DNA from: Apophysomyces variabilis
Taxonomy: Eukaryota; Mucoromycota; Mucoromycetes; Mucorales; Mucoraceae
Assembly (NCBI GenBank): GCA_002749535.1
Contig: MZZL01000034.1
Location: 11,913-75,912 of the forward strand
Length of the DNA stretch: 64,000 nt
Direction: 5' to 3'
Shown here one piece after another: positions 46,124-57,332 of the stretch. Every line of letters starts with the position of its first letter. The first letter of the stretch is position 1. The translations under genes were made by a program, and so were the position numbers. Below the pieces are notes generated by a model that ran no database searches, was not told the DNA's origin, and saw only the letters and a program-made list of their open reading frames with translations.

Positions 46124-49100
46124 GTATCTGTTATACAAACTACTAGACGTTTTCACTGCCATAGTTCCTTTTTTTCACCATTGAAGAACAGACAAGTAAC
46201 GATTGCAGATACCCTTGGCAACAGAGGCCTCGGTATCAACATGTACTAGCTCCTGTTCACTTCATTGTGGGCTTTTGTTATGTGGCGTGCTTGGATGTAA
46301 TACCGTCATGATCAAAGATAAGTTATTGAAAAGGCGAATGCTTGGTGAGGATACGGTGAATTAACCGACTGACTGAGTTACTCTCTTGTGTTCTGTATGC
46401 TTGTATTTGACTACACAGGCTTATCCTAAGGAACGGCATTGGTCGAGTATCAAGCGTTCTCTGTACTTGAACCTTTTGCTAGTAACAGGTGTTTGTATCT
46501 GCTATACCAACTACTAGACGTTTTCACTGCCATAGTTCCTTTTTTCACCATTGAAGAACAGACAAGTAACGATTGCAGATACCCTTGGCAACAGAGGCCT
46601 CGGTATCAACATGTACTAGCTCCTGTTCACTTCATTGTGGGCTTTTGTTATGTGGCGTGCTTGGATGTAATACCGTCATGATCAAAGATAAGTTATTGAA
46701 AAGGCGAATGCTTGGTGAGGATACGGTGAATTAACCGACTGACTGAGTTACTCTCTTGTGTTCTGTATGCTTGTATTTGACTACACAGGCTTATCCTAAG
46801 GAACGGCATTGGTCGAGTATCAAGCGTTCTCTGTACTTGAACCTTTTGCTAGTAACAGGTGTTTGTATCTGCTATACCAACTACTAGACGTTTTCACTGC
46901 CATAGTTCCTTTTTTCACCATTGAAGAACAGACAAGTAACGATTGCAGATACCCTTGGCAACAGAGGCCTCGGTATCAACATGTACTAGCTCCTGTTCAC
47001 TTCATTGTGGGCTTTTGTTATGTGGCGTGCTTGGATGTAATACCGTCATGATCAAAGATAAGTTATTGAAAAGGCGAATGCTTGGTGAGGATACGGTGAA
47101 TTAACCGACTGACTGAGTTACTCTCTTGTGTTCTGTATGCTTGTATTTGACTACACAGGCTTATCCTAAGGAACGGCATTGGTCGAGTATCAAGCGTTCT
47201 CTGTACTTGAACCTTTTGCTAGTAACAGGTGTTTGTATCTGCTATACCAACTACTAGACGTTTTCACTGCCATAGTTCCTTTTTTCACCATTGAAGAACA
47301 GACAAGTAACGATTGCAGATACCCTTGGCAACAGAGGCCTCGGTATCAACATGTACTAGCTCCTGTTCACTTCATTGTGGGCTTTTGTTATGTGGCGTGC
47401 TTGGATGTAATACCGTCATGATCAAAGATAAGTTATTGAAAAGGCGAATGCTTGGTGAGGATACGGTGAATTAACCGACTGACTGAGTTACTCTCTTGTG
47501 TTCTGTATGCTTGTATTTGACTACACAGGCTTATCCTAAGGAACGGCATTGGTCGAGTATCAAGCGTTCTCTGTACTTGAACCTTTTGCTAGTAACAGGT
47601 GTTTGTATCTGCTATACCAACTACTAGACGTTTTCACTGCCATAGTTCCTTTTTTCACCATTGAAGAACAGACAAGTAACGATTGCAGATACCCTTGGCA
47701 ACAGAGGCCTCGGTATCAACATGTACTAGCTCCTGTTCACTTCATTGTGGGCTTTTGTTATGTGGCGTGCTTGGATGTAATACCGTCATGATCAAAGATA
47801 AGTTATTGAAAAGGCGAATGCTTGGTGAGGATACGGTGAATTAACCGACTGACTGAGTTACTCTCTTGTGTTCTGTATGCTTGTATTTGACTACACAGGC
47901 TTATCCTAAGGAACGGCATTGGTCGAGTATCAAGCGTTCTCTGTACTTGAACCTTTTGCTAGTAACAGGTGTTTGTATCTGCTATACCAACTACTAGACG
48001 TTTTCACTGCCATAGTTCCTTTTTTCACCATTGAAGAACAGACAAGTAACGATTGCAGATACCCTTGGCAACAGAGGCCTCGGTATCAACATGTACTAGC
48101 TCCTGTTCACTTCATTGTGGGCTTTTGTTATGTGGCGTGCTTGGATGTAATACCGTCATGATCAAAGATAAGTTATTGAAAAGGCGAATGCTTGGTGAGG
48201 ATACGGTGAATTAACCGACTGACTGAGTTACTCTCTTGTGTTCTGTATGCTTGTATTTGACTACACAGGCTTATCCTAAGGAACGGCATTGGTCGAGTAT
48301 CAAGCGTTCTCTGTACTTGAACCTTTTGCTAGTAACAGGTGTTTGTATCTGCTATACCAACTACTAGACGTTTTCACTGCCATAGTTCCTTTTTTCACCA
48401 TTGAAGAACAGACAAGTAACGATTGCAGATACCCTTGGCAACAGAGGCCTCGGTATCAACATGTACTAGCTCCTGTTCACTTCATTGTGGGCTTTTGTTA
48501 TGTGGCGTGCTTGGATGTAATACCGTCATGATCAAAGATAAGTTATTGAAAAGGCGAATGCTTGGTGAGGATACGGTGAATTAACCGACTGACTGAGTTA
48601 CTCTCTTGTGTTCTGTATGCTTGTATTTGACTACACAGGCTTATCCTAAGGAACGGCATTGGTCGAGTATCAAGCGTTCTCTGTACTTGAACCTTTTGCT
48701 AGTAACAGGTGTTTGTATCTGCTATACCAACTACTAGACGTTTTCACTGCCATAGTTCCTTTTTTCACCATTGAAGAACAGACAAGTAACGATTGCAGAT
48801 ACCCTTGGCAACAGAGGCCTCGGTATCAACATGTACTAGCTCCTGTTCACTTCATTGTGGGCTTTTGTTATGTGGCGTGCTTGGATGTAATACCGTCATG
48901 ATCAAAGATAAGTTATTGAAAAGGCGAATGCTTGGTGAGGATACGGTGAATTAACCGACTGACTGAGTTACTCTCTTGTGTTCTGTATGCTTGTATTTGA
49001 CTACACAGGCTTATCCTAAGGAACGGCATTGGTCGAGTATCAAGCGTTCTCTGTACTTGAACCTTTTGCTAGTAACAGGTGTTTGTATCTGCTATACCAA

Positions 49101-49610
49101 CTACTAGACGTTTTCACTGCCATAGTTCCTTTTTTCACCATTGAAGAACAGACAAGTAACGATTGCAGATACCCTTGGCAACAGAGGCCTCGGTATCAAC
49201 ATGTACTAGCTCCTGTTCACTTCATTGTGGGCTTTTGTTATGTGGCGTGCTTGGATGTAATACCGTCATGATCAAAGATAAGTTATTGAAAAGGCGAATG
49301 CTTGGTGAGGATACGGTGAATTAACCGACTGACTGAGTTACTCTCTTGTGTTCTGTATGCTTGTATTTGACTACACAGGCTTATCCTAAGGAACGGCATT
49401 GGTCGAGTATCAAGCGTTCTCTGTACTTGAACCTTTTGCTAGTAACAGGTGTTTGTATCTGCTATACCAACTACTAGACGTTTTCACTGCCATAGTTCCT
49501 TTTTTCACCATTGAAGAACAGACAAGTAACGATTGCAGATACCCTTGGCAACAGAGGCCTCGGTATCAACATGTACTAGCACCTGTTCACTTCATTGTGG
49601 GCTTTTGTTA
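46124..49610. repeat. Tandem satellite array, 370-bp unit, about 9.4 copies
   Basis: The unit recurs at an exact 370-bp period; for example ATGG-like frame starts fall at 46439, 46809, 47179 and so on to 49399. Internal copies look identical. The first (partial) copy differs by several substitutions and one extra T in a T tract. The last copy has a substitution at about 49581 and diverges after 49610. Each unit contains an 80-codon frame that ends within the unit, so the array does not encode one long protein. Identical centre and diverged edges fit homogenisation by unequal exchange. Confidence 0.95.
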
Positions 49611-51276
49611 CTTTGTTCTGCTTGGCATATTTTGTTAAAACAACGTCTATACTACTTTACCTATGATCATGGTTGCTGAAACTGCGGGGACAAACAAGGT
49701 TGCAAGCCTGCTGTCTAATGTTCTCTGTGACTGCAGGAGCAGGGAGATATGGCATGCACAGATGGAAATGCTTTTGATTACTGACTACAAGCGTTCTGCA
49801 AATGTGTCATCTATCTAGAGCAAATAGCTATGGAGCAAATTGAATAAAGAATACGAACTATCTCGCGATTGTTATACTAGAAATCAGTGTTCATCAAATT
49901 AACGACATTTGTCTGAGTAAGGAAAAAGAATGCGGACTGGCTGAGAAGCAAACTACCGATACTGTTGTCTGATGGCAATGATGCAAGCCCTCTTTTTTAT
50001 TACATTGTCGATGTATTGTTGTCATTTGTACGGCGCTCATAGCTCTCTTATTGACGTCTCTGATTCAAGATTTCAGTGATCTGAAGCGTTGAGTGGAAGT
50101 GACAGCTTTCGCCTTTACTCGATCGGTCTGTTTCCCACATAGTATCCCCCGACACTTCGATTAAATCACATGTACAGGCTGATTTGTGATCTTTCATCCA
50201 TGCCTTAGCCAGTACGCATGTTAGTCTTTAATAACCTTGATTTTGATTGTATATCTCTCTATGTGCTAGTCGGAAGTGAAAAACACTGTTTATCCATCCA
50301 CGACGTCAATCATGGTTACATATTTAGAATCCTTGCCAATTGTTGCAGTCATTCAAATCCTTCGCATCCGTAAAAGTACAGGCGGTCAATACATTTTGAA
50401 CAATTGCAAGGCATTATTGACATTTGAAAAGGAATAGGTTGGATCATTTTTGTATAGTCTTCTTATTATAAATGAACGAAATTGACATGGACCTTGAGAA
50501 AGGGGCATCTAAAATAAAATCTAACAATGAAAAAGGCTCGATTGTGGTCTATGACGTCAAGGAACGTCATACGCACGAGTTACAATTGCATTGAGCTTAT
50601 AGTGTGCATTTAGGAAAACTCCCTATTTTTTTTGACCTTTGGGAAGAGGGACAACCAGCCGGAATCAAAGTGGCGCATTGACTCGGCCGGTTTTGAAATT
50701 GAAAGTTTAATACACAGCCTGTACGATGTAGTGCACGAAATTCCATCCTGCATGGACCGGAATGATCTATGAGAATAGAATGATTAATGACCCGCAAGAT
50801 AATCATCGCCTTTAGCATGATAGAGATGGTTAAATCTGGAACCCAGTCTTTCGTCGATATAAAAGCAGGAAACTTTCCAGCTGCCCTGTGGTTTGGAAAG
50901 AGTGAACTACAGCTTTTGGTTACGGTTGCGCCGAAAAAAGAAAGGTGTAACCAACCCATCTGATTCTGAGATAGCCAAAAATAACACCAATTAACTCTAA
51001 CAAAATCTTCCATATCACAATCTAAGATGCGTGACGATAATCATCCTTTCATTTGATTATGAAGAAACACCCATAGTACCTCTTCATTAGACAACGTACT
51101 TTAAACGCGGATAAAATTAACTTATTTTCTAGTATAATTCTTGTATTGTTGGCGCAGAAGTTTGCTTCTAGCATCCAATGGCGTTGTTAGTTCTTGTGAC
51201 GGGTCCTTGCACACAACAAATTTTAGGTGCAACCTTCGTCATGTTTTCTCTTTCCTCCTCCTCAATTCATGTCTCT
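49611..51276. other. Intergenic with a protein-like remnant
   Basis: 49611-50590 shows nothing. Between about 50680 and 50970 plus-strand pieces (D-S-A-G-F-E-I-E-S-L-I-H-S-L-Y-D; F-V-D-I-K-A-G-N-F-P-A-A-L-W-F-G-K) look like a broken gene of unknown family. An antisense 138-codon frame over the same stretch is probably a shadow. Confidence 0.35.
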
Positions 51277-52068
51277 ATGCGATTTTGCATTCCATTGCTG
51301 GTGATTTTTCTATTAAGTCCCAGCCTCATTGGGGCCTCGCTGCCATCATCAACCGAGCCAACACATCATCATTCCACAACAACTAAGCATTTGAAACCAA
51401 CACCAACTGCACCTACTAACTCGACAAGTTCGGTTACCATTGTGTCCGTAACACCCGGTGCACACAATGACTCTTATGCAAAACAGCAGCAAGACGAAAA
51501 TGAGAACAACAATGGAAACGACCCAAATTTGGAAATTGTGGGCCAAGAAATCAAGCATGACCAGAGTGCTTTACGTCGAATGGTCCTTATCGTCTCGCTG
51601 GTAGGCGGTGTTGGCGCGGTTGCAATTATTGCTGCTACCGTTGTGCTCGCACGGATGCGGATCAAAAAAAGGAAAGAGAAACAGGAATCAATAGAGATGC
51701 GAACCGAACAAACTCCTAGTAGTCACGAACCATCGATAGAACCGCCCCCAGCACCACCTACAGAACCACACAATGAATCACCCAATGAGCCTGAGCATTT
51801 CCAGAACTTCCCTGCTGTACCAGAATTGATCTATCAAGAGGCTGGTCCTTCGCCGTCAGCGCCGTCAGCAAAAGAATTATATGCACCAGACATGGTTCCT
51901 GCTTTAATACCAGCCGGACCATCTACGATCCCAAAACATGTAGGCGATACGCCTGAGATTCCGCCACCAGCTTATACTCCGAGCGCACCACCTCTGTACG
52001 CTTTACCATTACAGCTACAGCCACGCTCTTCTAATTCATCTGGCCTACAGCGTTCATCATCCTTCTAG
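51277..52068 (+). CDS. Secretory-pathway single-pass membrane protein with cytosolic PPxY motifs
   Basis: The frame is open from 51178, but I prefer the ATG at 51277 because it begins a signal peptide (M-R-F-C-I-P-L-L-V-I-F-L-L). That gives 263 residues. A Ser/Thr/Pro-rich extracellular part with N-x-S/T sites follows. Next come one transmembrane helix (I-V-S-L-V-G-G-V-G-A-V-A-I-I-A-A) with a basic stop-transfer (R-I-K-K-R-K) and a Pro-rich cytosolic tail holding P-P-A-Y and P-P-L-Y. PPxY motifs bind WW domains of Nedd4/Rsp5 ubiquitin ligases, so this is likely a sorting adaptor or sensor (inference). No named family was recognised. Confidence 0.7.
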   Translation: MRFCIPLLVIFLLSPSLIGASLPSSTEPTHHHSTTTKHLKPTPTAPTNSTSSVTIVSVTPGAHNDSYAKQQQDENENNNGNDPNLEIVGQEIKHDQSALRRMVLIVSLVGGVGAVAIIAATVVLARMRIKKRKEKQESIEMRTEQTPSSHEPSIEPPPAPPTEPHNESPNEPEHFQNFPAVPELIYQEAGPSPSAPSAKELYAPDMVPALIPAGPSTIPKHVGDTPEIPPPAYTPSAPPLYALPLQLQPRSSNSSGLQRSSSF

Positions 52069-53009
52069 CATTCAATGTATACAACATACAGACACATATA
52101 GTCTACTATGGTTATTATTCACTGGATTTCATGTCAAGCCATTTGCTTCACTCTGTTGGGGGAGAATCAAAACAAATGATAAGATTGAAAAAGAGAGGAA
52201 AAAGACAAGAATAGGATCAAACAATGTTGAGTCCGAAAAAAGATGCAAGCGTTTTTGCTCTATAACAAATACGGCAACCGCGGAATCTGGATGAGTAATC
52301 CTCTGTCTTTGTCGATCTTTGATTTTTACATGGTGCTGCGGTTACACGAACTTTTCGAAAGCTGCCCGAATCAACGGATATGCCAGAATTGCAACCCTTC
52401 TGGATGTCTGAGCACACATATGACGAAACCTGATTGACAATACCGGAACGACTTGCTTTTGTCAGCAGCTATTTATGGAAATCGCGTCATTCTTCGCGCA
52501 AAATCATAGCGGATCAGGTTTTATGCTTAACTGACAGATCAAGAAAGGCCCAACAAAAAAAACAGAAGAAAGGGGTCCGCAACATTCGCTGTTTTTTTTT
52601 CCTTGGATTTCTTATGTCAGAATCCAAATAATAGCTGAAATCGGGTTTTTTTCCCCTTATTTTGCCAGTGAAGCAAGAGGATGTCACATTCGGAAACAAT
52701 TGTTTACAGTGTATTGATGCCAAAGAATAAAAGGGCTATACTTTCCTGATTTGGGAAGAGCGATCGACAGCCCCGCTCGTCTTGCCGCAGCAGACAAAAC
52801 CCCACTCAGTGATTAAACGGGATTCCTGACAAATCCATCAAATAATTTCTGTCACTGTGACCGGAATGACTCATTATAGAACAGCAAAGAAACCTATTCT
52901 GAGCGCGTTAGAAAGGCGCAGCTTCGTATAAATACAAGTAGTCCGCTCGCCTTTCCTCCCTTCAACGCACTTTGTATCTATTGCATTATATATATATCTC
53001 CTTCATACC
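52069..53009. promoter_or_regulatory. Intergenic region and promoter of the alpha-arrestin gene
   Basis: No gene was seen. TATAAATA at about 52928 and a TATATATATA tract at about 52987 precede the ATG at 53010. Confidence 0.45.
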
Positions 53010-54713
53010 ATGCCGATGACCAAGTTAATATCAAACAAAAATCCATTATCCGTTGTTCTTGATGAACCGGTCCTCTATCTCGAAGATACCCTCGGATCAG
53101 TCATGGTCCGCGGTGAAGTGATCGGACACTTTGCTAAGGATACGGCAATACAAGGTCCTATTGAACTTGTGTTTGAAGGAATACAACGATATAACCCATG
53201 GCCAGGTAAGCCAAAGAAAAAAAGTACGACCATTTATACTTGATATTTTTTTAATCCATTTCCATTTACTGATTTGCTTGTATTTGCATTCACAGAAATT
53301 ATGCGAAATCGTCCACTAGGAGATCCTATTGAGACAACACTTCAAGTCACGGAACTCTCATTACTACCGCCCAATTCACAAGGCATTATTCCTGCTGGTA
53401 TCCATCGTTTCCCATTCGAGTTCCCTATTCCTGCATCATTACCCACCACTGTCTCCATCCCTGAACGTCTTGAAATTTTCTATCGCCTCACATCCACTAT
53501 CCGCCGCTCTCAATGTTCCGAAAACCAATGGATCGATTGGGCGCTACGACCAGTACATAAAAAGAAACTGACAGCCGCAGCACACATACGGCTGATCCAT
53601 GCCGTTCCGAGTGCCACCACGAACAACACAACCGATGACCACTATTACCTTTTGCAACATGATCCCTGGAACTTGCGTTCTCTGACTGCGCCAGGACATC
53701 ATCGTCTTTCTTTGGACGAGCAATACGACCGACTGGCCAATGCACTTGTTGGCCGCACGAGCGATAACCTCGACCATAGCAACCTTGAGAAAACACAAGG
53801 CATTCGGTATCGTTTGCACGTCGACCGCACGGCCATTGCACTAGGCACTCGCGTGGGCATCGATGTGATGATCGAGCCGACACTTTCTCGGGCCAAGATC
53901 CGGTCTATCAAATTGCTTATCGCCGAAACTCGGGAGTACAGCATGAAGATACCCGGTGACCATGGGCTTGAAGGCGAGACCCGTCGAGCCAACGAAGCCG
54001 TTCATATGATACTCAAATGGGCTTATGGCTCTCCTCCTACCAAATCTGCTACAATAACAACAACAACGACAACATCCTCGTCCTCAACGCTGAACCCAGC
54101 CAAATCCTATGTTTACCATGGACGAGCAAGCGACCCATGTCGATATAGCAGTCTTTGCAAACGAAATCCAAGTTTTGATACGGGAGATGGAAAAGAAGAA
54201 GAAGAAGATGCGATGGTCAGGGGTCCTTTGGTCAATCTCAAAGAGTTGGACCAGACGGTGGATGTCGGTGATTATTTTGATGGTCGTTTTATCATGCCTG
54301 TGCCCAAGTGTTCGAACGCGTTGCTTCATCCTAGCATGGAATCGGATGCTGTGAAAATCCATCACTGGTTAAAACTTTCAGTGATCATTGAATGCAACGA
54401 TCAACTCTTGGAGATCACCTTGGAAGCACCGATGCGTATGTTGGATTGTCGTCTTGTGGCGGACGATGAACGGCAGACGATTTTACCGCCTCCGCCGAGT
54501 TATAGTCCGACGCACACAACTACTACTTCACCGACCACAGACTCTTGTGATTACTCCTTCTGGGAACAGCGTCAACCGATTACCATGGATACAGTATGGG
54601 GATCGTGTCATCTCTGTCCTTGCCAGGTCAAGACCCACGCAGCCAAACGCTCCTCGACTTCCCCTTGTACACTTCATGAACGGGGCCCTCCACCTAGCTA
54701 CTCCGAACAGTAA
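53010..54713 (+). CDS. Alpha-arrestin (ART-like trafficking adaptor) with PPxY motifs
   Basis: Two exons, 53010-53205 and 53296-54713, with a 90-nt intron; 537 residues. The N-arrestin fold is seen in V-Y-L-E-D-style strands at the start, G-I-I-P-A-G-I-H-R-F-P-F-E-F-P-I-P and L-P-T-T-V. The C-arrestin fold starts near Y-R-L-H-V-D-R-T-A-I and includes I-H-H-W-L-K-L-S-V. Two P-P-S-Y motifs lie in the C-terminal tail, one in the last ten residues. Fungal alpha-arrestins recruit Rsp5 to plasma-membrane transporters and trigger endocytosis. A Thr/Ser-rich insert and an E-E-E-E-D acidic run sit between the lobes. The gene looks intact. Confidence 0.88.
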
Positions 54714-55410
54714 ACCTATTTGCCCCGCCCATCGTTTTACAAAGACAACAACAACAACAAACTAACAACAACGAGTGTCACTATCCTCTCACTCTTCTCC
54801 TTCACCTAATAACGCCTTCTCCCCTTTTCCTCCCTTTTGGCCTTGCACTATTTCACCTTTTGTCCTTTACTTTTCACCTTTTCCCCCATTTTCCCTTATC
54901 CACCTTTTCATTGGCTTCCTCTCCTTCAAATCCAAAAGAGAAGCCACAGTTACGATTTCTCTCTTTGTCATCACTTTTGTTTGTTCTATTATCTATTTCT
55001 ATATCTATTTGTTTCATTTCATTGTTTGGGTCCATTCTATCTATTAATCCTTTTTCCTTTTTTCTTGTAGTATATAAAGTTTTCTTTTTCCTTATCTTTC
55101 GTGTATTCATATATTATCCCCTACACAAGGAGTCCCTCTCTCTCTCTCTCTTATTTCTTTTTCCTTATTTTTATTTCTGGGCAAAAGAAAAACCCCTTGC
55201 TACCGTAAAATAAAAAATAAAAAAAAACTCACTAAACAAGACTTTCTTCTTTTTGGTTCCTATATAGGCTCTCCCCTTTTTTTTTTAATGCTCCTTATCA
55301 TGATGTAGAAACATGGCAAAACCTGAAATTAGTGTCCTATATAAAAGATATATAAATCCTTCATCGCACGAACCTATTCTTTATCCTTTGCTTTTCTAAA
55401 TTCATCCATC
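54714..55410. other. 3' region and promoter with extreme pyrimidine bias
   Basis: CT-rich plus strand throughout, including a (CT)n run at about 55137-55150. A TATAAAAGATATATAAAT block at about 55339-55357 probably serves the next gene. There is no coding evidence; the frames here are low-complexity Ser/Phe/Leu/Pro. Confidence 0.45.
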
Positions 55411-55638
55411 ATGCTCACCTCCAAAATCGTACTCCTCGGTCTTGCGTTGGTTTCTTCTACTGCGCTTGCCATCAAAACATCTGGACCAAATCGACTTTCC
55501 AAACGAGACTGCAACTTCATGTGTGGAGAGGAGAATGCAAACTGCGATGATCGATGCCAAAATTCAGGCGTGAACAAGGTCTTGTTGAGCGTATGCTTTG
55601 AAGGCCAATGCTACTGTGGTTATCTGGCCAATTCCTAA
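55411..55638 (+). CDS. Defensin-like (CS-alpha-beta type) prepropeptide
   Basis: 75 residues, no intron. The signal peptide is M-L-T-S-K-I-V-L-L-G-L-A-L-V-S-S-T-A-L-A, followed by a 12-residue propeptide ending L-S-K-R (Kex2-like site). The mature part of about 43 residues has seven cysteines. Spacing is C-x10-C-x3-C-x12-C-x4-C-x-C plus one extra Cys inside the first gap; the C-x3-C and C-x-C pairs are the hallmark of CS-alpha-beta defensins such as fungal plectasin. It is probably secreted and antimicrobial or signalling (inference). The mature peptide is slightly acidic, unlike most antimicrobial defensins. A TATA block lies about 60 bp upstream. Confidence 0.7.
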   Translation: MLTSKIVLLGLALVSSTALAIKTSGPNRLSKRDCNFMCGEENANCDDRCQNSGVNKVLLSVCFEGQCYCGYLANS

Positions 55639-56317
55639 ACAGCGAAACAAATGACCAGCCTAGATGAATCCCTTTTCTCCTTCGTATCATTGATTGATTC
55701 CTTTTTCTTTTTTTTTTCTCTATTAGCAGGTGTAAACTCTGTAATTCCCTTTCTTCCCCTCCCTTTTTTTTTCTTTTTCTTCGGGAAAAGTTTATCTCCC
55801 CCCTCCCCTGTAACAAACCCTCCCCATGACGGGAATCCCACAAAGTACAACAACAGCAACAACAACCAGCGTTAATAAAGATAAGATTACAAACAGAAGA
55901 AAAAGGTACATGATCCAAAGAATGTAGCTTTATACATTATTGGGTAAAATGCTACTTTGTGCCAAAAAAAAAATCCAAAACAAGTCCATGTGTTTCTCTT
56001 TCTTTCTTTTTTTCTTTGCTCCGTCCATGCCAAATCGCCCTTGGATCTTTAGAAGCATGCTCCTTTTGTACTTGAATTAACGTTTTCCTTATCCCAAAGG
56101 ATGTTTACCATGACATATGGATCATGAACGGTCCTTTTCTATTATTTTTTTTTTTTGCTCGTTGATGAACCTCCAAATAATGCAATCCTTAATATGATTC
56201 ATGGTATGATGAATATGGGAGCTAAGATGACATATGCATCGGCTCTGCAATCAAAGATGCATAAGATGATTTACGTTTAATGCAAAGGGTAAAAAAAAAA
56301 GACACAGACATTCCTTC
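55639..56317. other. Intergenic, pyrimidine-rich
   Basis: T- and C-rich tracts and AATAAAG at about 55874, a possible polyadenylation signal of the defensin-like gene. No other gene was seen. Confidence 0.45.
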
Positions 56318-56866
56318 TTATGAAGGTTCATCTTTTCTAAAAAAGACAAAACGAAAAGCCTTGGGCGAATGAGCATGGTATACGGTTAGATCCAACAACT
56401 CGTGCCATGCAGTGACACACAGTCTCTCTTTCTCCATACTAACAGTAATAAAGCTAAACTGCTGATGCGCCTGCAGTTCCTTTGCTTGCTTCGTGGTATG
56501 CACTAGAAACACGACAGACTTCATGGGATCAGTTACTTCTCCTAAAGAGGTATCAGTCCATCGATGATCTCCCGTCAGAATAGAAGTGAATAGTACGAAT
56601 GCGAGAGACAGAGACAAAGAAAGAGAAAGACTCCCATCGTATCCATATGTCGAGGTGAGACGTCTAGCAGTTTTTAAGAGTGACTCTGAAAGGACCGCGT
56701 CCAGAAAGAAATACAAGCCTATTGATTGAGTAAATCTCTTTATCAGTTCACTTCCGTTTCTTCTTGTCTCAAGCAGCATTTGCAAGAAAAAGGGAAAGGC
56801 ACAATGATCGTGCTGTAAATGACTCCTAATCCTGTTTTTCTTTTTTTTTTTTTTTTTCTGGAACAT
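56318..56866 (-). CDS. Hypothetical protein
   Basis: A 182-codon frame. The first residues translate an A tract, so the true start is probably the Met at about 56779 (M-L-L-E-T-R-R-N-G-S) or a later one. A short hydrophobic part is followed by a Ser-Leu repeat from a CT microsatellite. The C-terminal 80 residues have normal protein composition (V-V-F-L-V-H-T-T-K-Q-A-K-E-L; W-H-E-L-L-D-L-T-V-Y). No family or splice partner was recognised; it may be a terminal exon. Confidence 0.35.
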   Translation of the reverse strand: MFQKKKKKKKNRIRSHLQHDHCAFPFFLQMLLETRRNGSELIKRFTQSIGLYFFLDAVLSESLLKTARRLTSTYGYDGSLSLSLSLSLAFVLFTSILTGDHRWTDTSLGEVTDPMKSVVFLVHTTKQAKELQAHQQFSFITVSMEKERLCVTAWHELLDLTVYHAHSPKAFRFVFFRKDEPS

Positions 56867-57332
56867 TCCTGTCGGTGCTCAGCATGCATGATTGTTCATC
56901 ATCTCAACCCCCGATCTGGTAATATGTACGAAATCAATAGCGCATTAAATGATCATGCAATCAATTGGCAGCAAAACGGACTCAAATCTCTCCCAAGTTC
57001 CGCGATGACTTTTTATTTATCTCCGCGTTAACATACATTTGCTCGGTCTACCCGACAAACACATGCCCTCTATTCCCAATCCTATCTTGCTGTTTTGGTA
57101 TGTAGAAAAAAGAAAAGGGAAGAGGCGTTTATGTAGTCGTTTAATGACAAGCAGTGAGTGAAAGGAGAGAGACAGAGAGAAAGAAAGAAAGAGAAAGTGC
57201 GTGCACAAATTATATAGATCTAGAAATCATGCAATATAGAATGGAAATATATGTACAGAAAGTAATAATGAAAGACAAGCGACAAAGAAAAAGACATGGC
57301 CTTTTCTTTGTTTTTCTTTTTTTTTCCCCCTC
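56867..57332. other. Intergenic 3' region
   Basis: Contains a GA-rich microsatellite at about 57164-57198 and the 3' side of the MADS gene. No gene is supported. Confidence 0.4.

Noticed and set aside
46124..49610. CRISPR-like array
   Set aside because: Units are 370 bp with no unique spacers, and the genome is eukaryotic.
46439..49638. Nine 79-80 codon frames with identical translations
   Set aside because: They are one per 370-bp satellite unit, end inside the unit, lack signal or domain, and are best explained by the tandem repeat itself.
50597..51013. 138-codon minus-strand frame
   Set aside because: The opposite strand shows more protein-like composition; probably a shadow of a broken plus-strand gene.
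54775..55213. Overlapping Ser/Phe/Leu/Pro-rich plus-strand frames
   Set aside because: Low-complexity translation of a pyrimidine-rich 3' region.
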